This document shows, one piece after another, positions 1 through 6,377 of a stretch of DNA of 9,808 bases. A model generated the notes under the pieces. It was not told the DNA's origin, ran no database searches, and saw nothing but the letters and a program-made list of their open reading frames with translations. Source of the stretch: Bacillota bacterium (GTDB taxonomy: Bacteria; Bacillota; Sulfobacillia; Thermaerobacterales; Thermaerobacteraceae). The first letter of the stretch is position 1. Each line of letters starts with the position of its first letter. The position numbers were made by a program, and so were the translations under genes. The stretch spans positions 1 through 9,808 of the forward strand of contig QGUQ01000046.1 in assembly GCA_003242195.1 (NCBI GenBank), written 5' to 3'.

Positions 1-1
1 G

Positions 2-1429
2 CTGGTGCCCCCCGAGGAGTCGTTGCCAGCCGGCGAGCCCGTGGGGGACGGAGGCGGGGACGCGGCTGGCCATGGGGATGCGGCCTTCCCGGCCGGTGCC
101 GGCGGGACGACGCCCGGGGCCGGTGGCGCGACGCCCGCGCCCGGCGGGGGGCCGGCCCCCAAGGGGCCCGGTGACGCCGGGTATGGCGGAATCCGGGCGG
201 TCGCAGCCCCCCGCGTGCCGTTGCCGGGGCAGGTGGCGCGGCTGGCCGCCGCGCTGGCCGAGGCCCGGCGGGGTATCATCGTCTGCGGACCCTATGCCGG
301 CCGTGATCTCGCCGGGCCCGTCACACGCCTGGCCGCCCTGCTGGGCTTCCCCGTGCTAGCCGATCCCCTCTCGGGCGTCCGTTGCGGGCTCCACGACCGA
401 TCCGCCGTCATCGACGCCTACGACGCCTTCCTGCGGGTGCCGGGCGTCGCCGCGGTCCTGGCGCCCGATCTGGTGCTCCGCATCGGCGCCGTGCCCACTT
501 CGAAGCCCCTGCTGCTGTACCTCGAGGCCCATGCGGGAGCGCGCCAGATTCTGCTGGACGACGGCGGGTGGAATGACCCCGGTCACGTGGCCGCGGAGGT
601 CGTCGCGGCCGACCCGTGCCTGACGTGCAAGGCGCTGGTGGAATACCTGGAGGGGACCGGCACCCGGAGGACCCGCGCCGGGGACGGCGGGCGCGAGGGT
701 GGTGCTGGGCATGGCGCCCGCTCGCAGGGCGGCGGCTGGCTCGGCCGGTGGCAGCGCCTCAACGAAGTCGCGCGCCGGGCGGTGGAGGAGGCCGTCGGGG
801 CGCACACCGAACTCTCAGAGCCACGGGTCTTCACCGAATTGGCGAACCTGCTTCCCGACGGTGCCATCCTTTATGTAGGCAACAGCATGCCCGTGCGCGA
901 CCTCGACACCTTTTTCCCGGCGTTGCCCAAGCGGATCCGCTTCCTGGCCAACCGAGGGGCTAACGGCATCGACGGGGTCGTCTCCAGCGCCCTGGGTGCG
1001 GCCGCGGCTGGGGAAGGGCCGCTGGTGCTGGTCATCGGGGACCTGTCCTTCTACCACGACCTGAACGGCCTGCTGGCCGCCGCGCGTTACGGCATCGCAG
1101 CCACCATCGTGGTGATCAACAACGACGGCGGCGGGATCTTCTCCTTCCTTCCCCAGGCGCGCCTGACCGAGCATTTCGAGCTCCTCTTCGGCACGCCCCA
1201 CGGTCTCGACTTCCGGCATGCCGCCGCCCTCTACGGCGCCGCCTACGAGCGCCCCGCCATCTGGGACGGGTTCCGGGATGCCATCCAGCGTGGCCTGGCC
1301 TCCCCCGGCCTGTCCATCGTGGAGGTGCGTACCGATCGGCGGCGGAACGTGGAGCAGCACCGGCAGGTGTGGCGGGCGGTGGAAGAAGCCTTGGCGGCGC
1401 AGGGGTTAGCTGGAGGTGGGGTGCGTTGA
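2..1429 (+). CDS. menD: MenD, SEPHCHC synthase (5'-truncated by window edge)
   Basis: Thiamine-diphosphate enzyme that joins 2-oxoglutarate to isochorismate to give SEPHCHC, the first committed step of menaquinone synthesis; cytosolic. The frame is open to the left edge, so roughly 190-200 N-terminal residues (the PYR domain) are probably missing; the GTG at 5 is not taken as the start. About 475 residues are visible. The central domain begins near 235. The C-terminal cofactor domain shows GNSMPVRD (about 880-903), a run around FLANRGANGIDG, and the ThDP/Mg motif starting with GDLSF at 1037 and ending with NN at 1118-1123, 27 residues apart, then GGGIFSFLP. These are hallmarks of MenD rather than of acetolactate synthase. 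Two Gly/Ala/Pro-rich stretches (about 5-205 and 655-735) fall at domain linkers and look like lineage-specific insertions. Its TGA overlaps the menH start, so the genes are cotranscribed. Confidence 0.95.
   Translation: MVPPEESLPAGEPVGDGGGDAAGHGDAAFPAGAGGTTPGAGGATPAPGGGPAPKGPGDAGYGGIRAVAAPRVPLPGQVARLAAALAEARRGIIVCGPYAGRDLAGPVTRLAALLGFPVLADPLSGVRCGLHDRSAVIDAYDAFLRVPGVAAVLAPDLVLRIGAVPTSKPLLLYLEAHAGARQILLDDGGWNDPGHVAAEVVAADPCLTCKALVEYLEGTGTRRTRAGDGGREGGAGHGARSQGGGWLGRWQRLNEVARRAVEEAVGAHTELSEPRVFTELANLLPDGAILYVGNSMPVRDLDTFFPALPKRIRFLANRGANGIDGVVSSALGAAAAGEGPLVLVIGDLSFYHDLNGLLAAARYGIAATIVVINNDGGGIFSFLPQARLTEHFELLFGTPHGLDFRHAAALYGAAYERPAIWDGFRDAIQRGLASPGLSIVEVRTDRRRNVEQHRQVWRAVEEALAAQGLAGGGVR
95..136 (+). 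repeat. Tandem 21-bp repeat, two copies, inside menD linker
   Basis: Units 95-115 and 116-136 match at 17 of 21 positions and encode GAGGTTP followed by GAGGATP. The repeat is in frame and lies in the low-complexity linker between the first and second MenD domains, suggesting that the linker grew by in-frame duplication. Confidence 0.7.
1412..1418 (+). promoter_or_regulatory. Ribosome binding site fixing the menH TTG start
   Basis: GGAGGTG lies seven bases before the TTG at 1426 and inside the last codons of menD. No comparable site precedes the in-frame GTG codons further upstream (1369, 1405), so this site decides the start and implies translational coupling with menD. Confidence 0.75.
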
Positions 1430-2394
1430 CGCCCGCTTCGCCCGGTACGGCGGCTGAGCAGGCGGCGGATCGCCGGCCGGCGGGCCGCCGGCCGCCGGGC
1501 TGCCCGCCAAGGGGCCGCCTGGTCGAGGTGGACGGCGTGGCCTTGTACGTGGAGGAAACTCCCGGGGCCCCGGGGACGGGCGATCCCATCGTTCTCCTAC
1601 ACGGGTTCACCGGCAGCACCGCCACCTGGGAGGGCCATCGGGAGGCACTGGCCCGCCTGGGGCCGGTGATCGCCGTCGACTTGGTGGGCCACGGTCGCTC
1701 CGGCGCGCCGGAGGCCGTCGACCGCTACCGTATGGAGCGCTGCGTCGCCGACCTGCTGGCGCTGTTCGACCGGCTGGACCTCAGGCGCGTGCGGTTGGTG
1801 GGCTACTCCATGGGGGGACGCGTCGCCCTGCACGTGACCCTGGCGGCGCCCGCCCGGGTGGCTTGCCTCGTGCTGGAATCGGCCTCGCCCGGCATCGCCG
1901 ACCCCGCCGAGCGGGAGCAGCGGCGGCGCCAGGACGAGGCCCTGGCGGACCGCATCGAAAGGGAGGGGATCGCGGCCTTCGTCCGGTACTGGGAGTCGCT
2001 GCCCCTGTTCGCCACACAGCAGCGGTTGCCGGCCGCGGTGCGCAAGCGTCTGCGCGCGCAGCGGCTGGCCAACCGGCCCCGGGGCCTCGCCAACAGCCTG
2101 CGGGGCATGGGTGCCGGCGCCCAGGAGCCCCTGTGGGACCGCCTGCCGGAGCTCGACCTGCCGGTCCTGGTGGTGGTCGGCGAGCTGGACGCCAAGTACT
2201 GCGGTATTGCCCAGGAAATGGTAAGGCGGCTGCCGCGGGGCCGGCTGGCGGTGGTGCCGGGTGCGGGCCACGCCGTCCACCTGGAGCGGCCCGAAGCCTT
2301 CATTCAGGTGGTGGGCACGTTCCTCGCCGCGCCCGGGACACCCGCCGGAGTCAAGCCCGGTGCGTCCGGGTCCGGGACCAGTGCCGCCGGCTGA
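1426..2394 (+). CDS. menH: MenH, SHCHC synthase (alpha/beta hydrolase)
   Basis: Removes pyruvate from SEPHCHC to give SHCHC, the step after MenD. It is an alpha/beta-hydrolase fold of 322 residues from the TTG start. Visible motifs are HGFTG (oxyanion-hole region), GHGRSG, the nucleophile elbow GYSMGG with Ser128, the acid in GELDAKY (Asp255) and the histidine in GAGHAVHLE (His282), giving a complete catalytic triad. The start overlaps the menD stop (TTGA) and has a strong Shine-Dalgarno site. It is longer than typical MenH (about 250-270 residues): there is an Arg/Pro/Ala-rich N-terminal extension of about 30 residues before the conserved core (which opens at RLVEVDGVAL) and a Gly/Ser/Ala tail of about 18 residues. 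The fold is certain. The specific role rests on position between menD and menB, since hydrolases of this superfamily look alike. Confidence 0.9.
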   Translation: MTPASPGTAAEQAADRRPAGRRPPGCPPRGRLVEVDGVALYVEETPGAPGTGDPIVLLHGFTGSTATWEGHREALARLGPVIAVDLVGHGRSGAPEAVDRYRMERCVADLLALFDRLDLRRVRLVGYSMGGRVALHVTLAAPARVACLVLESASPGIADPAEREQRRRQDEALADRIEREGIAAFVRYWESLPLFATQQRLPAAVRKRLRAQRLANRPRGLANSLRGMGAGAQEPLWDRLPELDLPVLVVVGELDAKYCGIAQEMVRRLPRGRLAVVPGAGHAVHLERPEAFIQVVGTFLAAPGTPAGVKPGASGSGTSAAG

Positions 2395-2448
2395 AGGCCC
2401 ACCCCGGCAGGAGAGGCCCGGGGATGCGCCGGAGAAAGGAGCATGAGA

Positions 2449-2456
2449 GGGGAGGG
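2449..2456 (+). promoter_or_regulatory. Ribosome binding site for menB
   Basis: GGGGAGGG ends seven bases before the ATG at 2464. A competing ATG at 2443 has only AAGGA two bases away or GGAGA seven bases away, so 2464 is preferred; it also gives a length closer to known MenB proteins. Confidence 0.6.
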
Positions 2457-2463
2457 ACGGCCG

Positions 2464-3309
2464 ATGTCGACGGACCAGGCACGCAGCGACCTGCCGCGCT
2501 GGATCAAGGTCCGCGACTACGAGGACATCATCTACGAGAAGGCGGACGGCGAAGGCATCGCCAAGATCACCATCAACCGGCCTCACGTCCTCAACGCCTT
2601 CCGGCCCAAGACCCTGTTCGAGCTGCAGGAGGCCTTCGCCGACGCCCGCGACGACGCCAACATCGGCGTCATCCTGTTCACGGGCGCTGGCGGCAACTTC
2701 TGCACCGGTGGCGACCAGAAGGTGCGCGGCCACGGCGGTTACGTGGACGACCAGGGCATCCCGCGCCTCAACGTGCTGGACCTGCAGCGGCAGATCCGCA
2801 CGCTGCCCAAGCCGGTCATCGCCCTGGTGGCCGGGTATGCCATCGGTGGCGGGCACGTGCTGCACGTGGTCTGCGACCTGACCATCGCCGCCGACAACGC
2901 CAAGTTCGGGCAGACCGGCCCCAAGGTGGGCAGCTTCGACGGCGGCTATGGCGCCGGGTACCTGGCGCGTATCGTCGGGCACAAGAAGGCGCGGGAGATC
3001 TGGTACCTATGCCGCCAGTACACGGCCCAGGAAGCCCTGGAGATGGGCCTGGTCAACGCCGTGGTGCCGGCGGACCAGCTGGAGGCCGAGGGCGTCAAGT
3101 GGGCCCGCGAGATCCTGGAGAAGAGCCCGCTGGCCATCCGCATGCTCAAGGCGGCCTTCAACGCCGATACCGACGGCCTGGCCGGCATCCAGCAGCTGGC
3201 CGGCGACGCCACCCTGCTGTACTACCTGACGGACGAAGCCAAGGAAGGCCACCGGGCATGGCTGGAGAAGCGCAAGCCCGACTGGAGCAAGTTCCCTCGA
3301 TTCCCTTGA
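2464..3309 (+). CDS. menB: MenB, 1,4-dihydroxy-2-naphthoyl-CoA synthase
   Basis: Crotonase-family enzyme that closes the second ring of the naphthoquinone, turning o-succinylbenzoyl-CoA into DHNA-CoA. It has 281 residues from the chosen ATG (288 if 2443 is used); B. subtilis MenB has about 271. The match to known MenB is close throughout: AKITINRP near the N-terminus, SGGDQK-type motif here as TGGDQKVRGHGGY, GYAIGGGHVLH (oxyanion-hole glycines), FGQTGPKVGSFDGGYG, REIWYLCRQY, and a C-terminal KRKPDWSKFPRFP. The glycine after QT, rather than aspartate, is as I recall the mark of type I, bicarbonate-dependent MenB. It lies 69 nt after menH with its own Shine-Dalgarno site and is probably the last gene of the operon, being followed by two hairpins. 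Confidence 0.97.
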   Translation: MSTDQARSDLPRWIKVRDYEDIIYEKADGEGIAKITINRPHVLNAFRPKTLFELQEAFADARDDANIGVILFTGAGGNFCTGGDQKVRGHGGYVDDQGIPRLNVLDLQRQIRTLPKPVIALVAGYAIGGGHVLHVVCDLTIAADNAKFGQTGPKVGSFDGGYGAGYLARIVGHKKAREIWYLCRQYTAQEALEMGLVNAVVPADQLEAEGVKWAREILEKSPLAIRMLKAAFNADTDGLAGIQQLAGDATLLYYLTDEAKEGHRAWLEKRKPDWSKFPRFP

Positions 3310-3333
3310 TGGACGGCGGTTCTCCTGGCGCGG

Positions 3334-3362
3334 CGCCCGCGGGTGACCAAAGCCCGCGGGCG
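3334..3362 (+). terminator. Perfect 10-bp GC hairpin after menB (first of two)
   Basis: Arms CGCCCGCGGG (3334-3343) and CCCGCGGGCG (3353-3362) are exact inverted complements around a 9-base loop, 24 bases after the menB stop. There is no following T run, so it would be an atypical terminator or an mRNA 3'-end stabiliser. Confidence 0.5.
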
Positions 3363-3366
3363 TCAC

Positions 3367-3396
3367 GCCGCCGGGGCCTTGTCGGTGCCCGGCGGC
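3367..3396 (+). terminator. Perfect 9-bp GC hairpin after menB (second of two)
   Basis: Arms GCCGCCGGG (3367-3375) and CCCGGCGGC (3388-3396) are exact inverted complements around a 12-base loop. It starts four bases after the first hairpin and likewise lacks a T tract. The pair separates the men operon from the tcyP leader. Confidence 0.45.
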
Positions 3397-3416
3397 CGTG
3401 CTGGTAATGGCCCCCC

Positions 3417-3474
3417 TTGCTCCCCTGGCCCGTGTGCCGTTAAATTGTAGTGTCTCGATCGGAAACAATGTATT
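3417..3474 (+). promoter_or_regulatory. Possible promoter region for tcyP
   Basis: An AT-richer patch stands out from its GC-rich surroundings between the hairpins and tcyP. Two weak sigma-A-like readings exist: TTGCTC (3417) with TAAATT (3441), spacer 18; and TTGTAG (3445) with TGTATT (3469), spacer 18. Neither matches consensus well, so the region is better supported than the exact boxes. Confidence 0.35.
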
Positions 3475-3477
3475 TCC
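3461..3477 (+). promoter_or_regulatory. Short dyad GGAAA-N7-TTTCC in the tcyP leader
   Basis: A perfect 5-bp inverted repeat with a 7-base centre lies in the AT-rich leader 54 bases before the tcyP start, overlapping one candidate -10 box. It could be an operator. It does not clearly match the CymR cysteine-regulon motif as I remember it. Confidence 0.25.
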
Positions 3478-3515
3478 ATGGGGGTACCCGCGCGCGAGGG
3501 GGCATAGGGTGGCCT

Positions 3516-3524
3516 GAGGAGGGG
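3516..3524 (+). promoter_or_regulatory. Ribosome binding site fixing the tcyP GTG start
   Basis: GAGGAGGGG lies six bases before the GTG at 3531. An upstream in-frame start at 3450 would add 27 non-conserved residues through the leader and has no such site. Confidence 0.7.
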
Positions 3525-3530
3525 TCCATC

Positions 3531-4937
3531 GTGCCCGTACTTCCGGTGGTGCTGAACGTGGCAGGGCTCGTCACTCTGCTGGCCCTGCTTTACTGGATGA
3601 AGGCGCGGGGGCTGTCGTTCTCGGTGCGGGTCCTGGCCAGCCTGGGCCTCGGCATCGTGTACGGCCTTGCCCTGCACCTGCTCTACAGAGCAGAGCCGGA
3701 CGTGCTGAAGGTCTCCGCCGACTGGTTCAGCATCGTCGGCTCCGGTTACGTCAAGCTCCTGCAGATGGTGGTCGTACCGCTGGTCTTCATCGCCATCGTC
3801 TCGGCCTTCACCAAGATGGAATTGACCGAGAACGTAGGCAAGATCGCCGGGCTCATCCTGGCCATCCTCGTGGGGACCACGGCCATCGCCGCGGCGGTGG
3901 GGATCGGGTCGGTGGCCGCCTTCGACCTCGATGCCAGCCGGATCCCCCAGGGCCAAGAGGAGGTGCAACGGGCGCAGGAGCTGGAGCAGACCTTCGGCGA
4001 GCTGCAGCAAATGACCCTGCCCCAGCGCATCCTGGAGCTGTTGCCGGCCAACCCCTTCCTGGACTTCACGGGGCAGCGGCGGACTTCGACCATCGCCGTG
4101 GTGATCTTCGCCGCCTTCGTGGGTATGGCGTACCTGGGGCTCCGGCGGCGGGATCCTGAGGCGGCGGAGACCTTCGCCCGCCTGGTCCGGGCGCTGGAAG
4201 GCGTGGTCATGGGCATGGTGCGGCTCGTCATCCGGCTGACGCCTTACGGCGTCCTGGCCATCATGACCAAGGTAGCCGCCACCAGCGACTACAAGGCCAT
4301 CTGGGAGCTAGGCAAGTTCGTCGTGGCCTCGTACGCCGCCCTGGCGGTGGTATTCGGCATCCACCTGCTCCTGTTGTCCCTGGCGGGGCTGAACCCCGCG
4401 GCCTACGTGCGCAAGGTGCTGCCCGTGCTGGCCTTCGCCTTCACCTCGCGGTCCAGCGCGGCCACCCTGCCGCTCAACGTGCGCACGCAGGCGGAAGAAC
4501 TGGGGGTGCCTCAGGGCATCGCCAACTTCGCCGGCTCGCTGGGGTTGTCCATCGGCCAAAACGGTTGCGCCGGTGTCTACCCGGCGATGCTGGCCGTGAT
4601 GGTCGCGCCCACCGTGGGCATCGACCCGTGGTCGCCGGGCTTCATCCTCACCGTCATCGGTGTCGTGGCCCTCAGCTCCTTCGGTGTGGCGGGCGTCGGC
4701 GGGGGTGCCACCTTCGCGTCGCTGCTGGTGCTGTCCATGCTCAACCTGCCCGTGGGCCTGGCGGGCCTCCTCATCTCGGTGGAGCCGTTGATCGACATGG
4801 GACGGACGGCGGTGAACGTCAGCGGCAGCATGACGGCCGGGCTGCTGACCAGCCGCATCACCGGCCAGCTGAACAAGGACGTGTACCTGGGTGGGGGGAC
4901 CGGCGGAGCCGGCGTGGGGGCGGCTGCCGAGGCCTGA
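3531..4937 (+). CDS. tcyP: TcyP-like L-cystine / sodium:dicarboxylate-family symporter
   Basis: Inner-membrane secondary carrier of the DAACS (sodium/dicarboxylate symporter) family, 468 residues, about the length of B. subtilis TcyP (463). From memory it matches TcyP along its length: an N-terminal membrane segment followed by LYWMKARGLSFSVRVL, then GSGYVKLLQMVVVPLVF, the ELLPANPFLDFTG loop, FAFTSRSSAATLPLN (serine-rich hairpin motif), GLSIGQNGCAGVYPAMLAV, FGVAGVGGGATFAS and the final helix region ISVEPLIDMGRTAVNVSGS. The last has the Asp and Asn typical of the substrate-binding helix. The likely role is uptake of L-cystine as a sulphur source; the separation from glutamate or dicarboxylate carriers rests on the NGCAG and ISVEPLIDMGRT blocks. 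A charged stretch rich in Glu and Gln (about 3945-4020) lies between membrane segments. It is probably transcribed alone from the leader at 3417-3530. No clear terminator follows. Confidence 0.9.
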   Translation: MPVLPVVLNVAGLVTLLALLYWMKARGLSFSVRVLASLGLGIVYGLALHLLYRAEPDVLKVSADWFSIVGSGYVKLLQMVVVPLVFIAIVSAFTKMELTENVGKIAGLILAILVGTTAIAAAVGIGSVAAFDLDASRIPQGQEEVQRAQELEQTFGELQQMTLPQRILELLPANPFLDFTGQRRTSTIAVVIFAAFVGMAYLGLRRRDPEAAETFARLVRALEGVVMGMVRLVIRLTPYGVLAIMTKVAATSDYKAIWELGKFVVASYAALAVVFGIHLLLLSLAGLNPAAYVRKVLPVLAFAFTSRSSAATLPLNVRTQAEELGVPQGIANFAGSLGLSIGQNGCAGVYPAMLAVMVAPTVGIDPWSPGFILTVIGVVALSSFGVAGVGGGATFASLLVLSMLNLPVGLAGLLISVEPLIDMGRTAVNVSGSMTAGLLTSRITGQLNKDVYLGGGTGGAGVGAAAEA

Positions 4938-5051
4938 AGGGCGTCGCGTGGGAGCCTGTGTCGGGCGCGGCGGCGCCTCACTTGCTCGGGCGGCTGAACG
5001 CTCGGAGCTCGTCCGGGTTGGCGCGGTCGCGGACACCGTTGGCATGGGCGA
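4938..5051. other. tcyP downstream spacer without a recognisable gene
   Basis: Nothing convincing is seen between the tcyP stop and the recombinase-like remnant. No hairpin with a T tract is present. The third frame of the remnant remains open through here on the minus strand, but the text is low-complexity Ser/Ala/Pro/Thr and no longer family-like. Confidence 0.4.
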
Positions 5052-5429
5052 AGCGACGGGCAGGTCCTCGCGGCTCATCGGTGAGCGTAGGGTGCGGGCC
5101 CGGGCCTCGAGGCGGTCCATTTCCCGTTGCAGCCGTCGCCGCTCCTCCGCGAGCGCGCGAGCAGGTTCAACAGTGCGTCCTCGAGGTCCGGCGCCCGCTT
5201 AGCGGTCGCGATCACGTTCTGCTGGCGCCGGCGCAGCGCCGCTCGCTGGGCTCGCAGTTGAGGGAGGCGGCGTTCTTCCTCGTCTTTGGGATCGGCCTCC
5301 CCGGCCAGAGCCGGGGCCACCTCCTCCTGAAGCGCCATGGTCAGTTGGCGGATCCGGTCGCGCCGTGATATGGGCCCGCTCTCCCAACCGGGCAAGGACC
5401 GCCTCCCTCAGATGTCGGTACTGGCGTTT
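5052..5429 (-). pseudogene. Decayed C-terminal coiled-coil remnant, probably of a large serine recombinase
   Basis: Minus-strand protein-like sequence can be followed only by changing frame twice. The first segment (about 5429-5375) reads KRQYRHLREAVLARLGER; the second (about 5370-5160) includes RDRIRQLTMALQEEV, then LPQLRAQRAALRRRQQN and APDLEDALLNLL; the third (about 5160-5052) reads ALAEERRRLQREMDRLEARAR. This pattern (DRIRQL..ALQEEV, Leu/Arg/Glu heptads, an APxLxxAL turn, then more coiled coil) recalls the C-terminal coiled coil that follows the zinc ribbon in large serine recombinases. No catalytic domain is present. The first segment follows an in-frame TGA at 5432-5430 and abuts the truncated YunG-like gene. 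Ends are approximate. The coiled-coil and frameshift observations are direct; the recombinase assignment is inference from remembered family patterns and could be wrong. Confidence 0.45.
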
Positions 5430-5580
5430 TCAGGATTTCCCCACCCAACAGGTCGTTCGCTACCAGCGCCGTGACGCCACATTGACCGCGGGCCGGATTC
5501 TCCGGAGTGTACTTGCTGCTCGTATCCTTGGACCAACACTGACGAAAGATTTCAAGCAGTTGATCCGGCGCGGGTTTCAT
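5341..5580 (-). pseudogene. Truncated YunG-family gene (N-terminal half only)
   Basis: The ATG at 5580 is preceded by AGGGAGAGG with a suitable gap, so the 5' end looks intact. The first 52 residues read like the start of a YunG-type protein (function unknown): LLEIFRQCWSKDTSS, then YTPENPARGQCGVTALV and LLGGEILKT, matching the family's SW..T...W....P..GQC.VTAL..QD..GGE pattern. After residue 52 (5425) the expected second half (a HYWNRLPDG-like segment) is absent. The frame runs through 27 unrelated residues to a stop at 5341, across sequence that in other frames looks like recombinase remains. The open frame is therefore about 79 residues, against roughly 110 for the family. It lies 53 nt downstream of the ABC permease and may be read with it. 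Base composition here is visibly less GC-rich than in neighbouring genes. Confidence 0.6.
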
Positions 5581-5633
5581 GGGATGACCTCTCCCTGATC
5601 TCCTCGATGACATCGCGCTGGTGGTCCGCGGGT

Positions 5634-6377
5634 TCAGGGGATATCCGTTCGCATGGTCCAAAGCACCGTCAGCGCCAGGAACACCACGAAGATGGGCGTC
5701 AGCACCAGCCACCACTCCGGGACATGGGGCGCCAGTTCCTGGACGTGGGAGGCCTGGGCCGTCCAGGCGGGGATGCCCGTCGGGATCCAGAGCCAGTCCT
5801 CGCCAGCGAACGAGGTGGCGATGTTCGTGACGACGAAGAACCCGGCGGCCGCCAGGGGGACGATGTAGTTGCGCGCCCATGCCGCCAGCCACAGGATGAC
5901 GGGCAAGAGGAGGAATTGCGCCAGACCCGTCTCCAGGTGAAGAACCAGCGCCCGGACCGTCTCATCCAGGGTGGGCAGCCTGCCAATCACCGGCAGCCCG
6001 GCGATGACCGCCAGGGGGACGGCCCCGACGACCGCCACCAGCAGGACCACGGCGGCCGAGCCCACCTTGGTCAGCAGGATTCCCGCGCGGCTCACCGGCA
6101 GCGCGTAGAGGTTGGATGCGGTACCCTCCTGGAACTCGCGGGCGATGACGTACGTGCCCACGAAGGCGAAGGCCAGGGGATAGACGAGCAAGTGGGCAAA
6201 CATGGCGACCTGGGCCAGGAACTCGAACCAGGGGACCTGCAAGCGTGCGCCGCTCGCTCGCTGGGCGCCCCAGAGCAGTAGAGCGTTGAAACCGGGCGAC
6301 ACCGCGGTGGCCAGCAAGACGGCCAGAAGCACGCGGGACCGCCGCCACTTCAGCAGCTCCGCCCGAAGTACCGCCAT
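5634..6377 (-). CDS. ABC-2 type permease, BcrB/LanE-like
   Basis: Membrane half of an ABC exporter, 247 residues, with six predicted helices: roughly residues 17-37, 51-75, 100-128, then LAQFLLLPVILWLAAW, IVPLAAAGFFVVTNIA and WWLVLTPIFVVFLALTVLW. The N-terminus (MAVLRAELLKWRRSR) and REFQEGTASNLYALPVSR after helix 2 are typical of the small ABC-2 permeases of bacitracin (BcrB) and lantibiotic immunity (LanE/LanG) systems. The ATG overlaps the ATPase stop by one base (TGATG), and AAAGGAGGAG lies nearby, so the two are translationally coupled and almost certainly form one transporter, probably a dimer of each chain. It is much shorter than the roughly 650-residue BceB permeases, which argues against a Bce-type system. 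Only one permease gene is present, unlike the paired LanE and LanG. Confidence 0.88.
   Translation of the reverse strand: MAVLRAELLKWRRSRVLLAVLLATAVSPGFNALLLWGAQRASGARLQVPWFEFLAQVAMFAHLLVYPLAFAFVGTYVIAREFQEGTASNLYALPVSRAGILLTKVGSAAVVLLVAVVGAVPLAVIAGLPVIGRLPTLDETVRALVLHLETGLAQFLLLPVILWLAAWARNYIVPLAAAGFFVVTNIATSFAGEDWLWIPTGIPAWTAQASHVQELAPHVPEWWLVLTPIFVVFLALTVLWTMRTDIP

Noticed and set aside
1597..2982. Long minus-strand open frame (461 codons) opposite menH and menB
   Set aside because: It is antisense to two strongly conserved genes and has low-complexity His/Gly/Asp/Val content typical of the shadow of GC-rich coding DNA; no family resemblance.
1863..3407. Long plus-strand open frame (514 codons) across menH, menB and the hairpins
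   Set aside because: It is out of frame with both clear genes and extremely rich in Arg, Gly and Pro, as expected of a shifted reading of high-GC genes.
4308..5120. Minus-strand open frame of 270 codons running into tcyP
   Set aside because: Only its first 23 or so residues look like protein (end of the coiled-coil remnant); the rest is antisense of tcyP and low complexity.
5365..5598. Plus-strand open frame of 77 codons
   Set aside because: It is antisense to the YunG-like fragment, which has the better ribosome binding site and family-like text.
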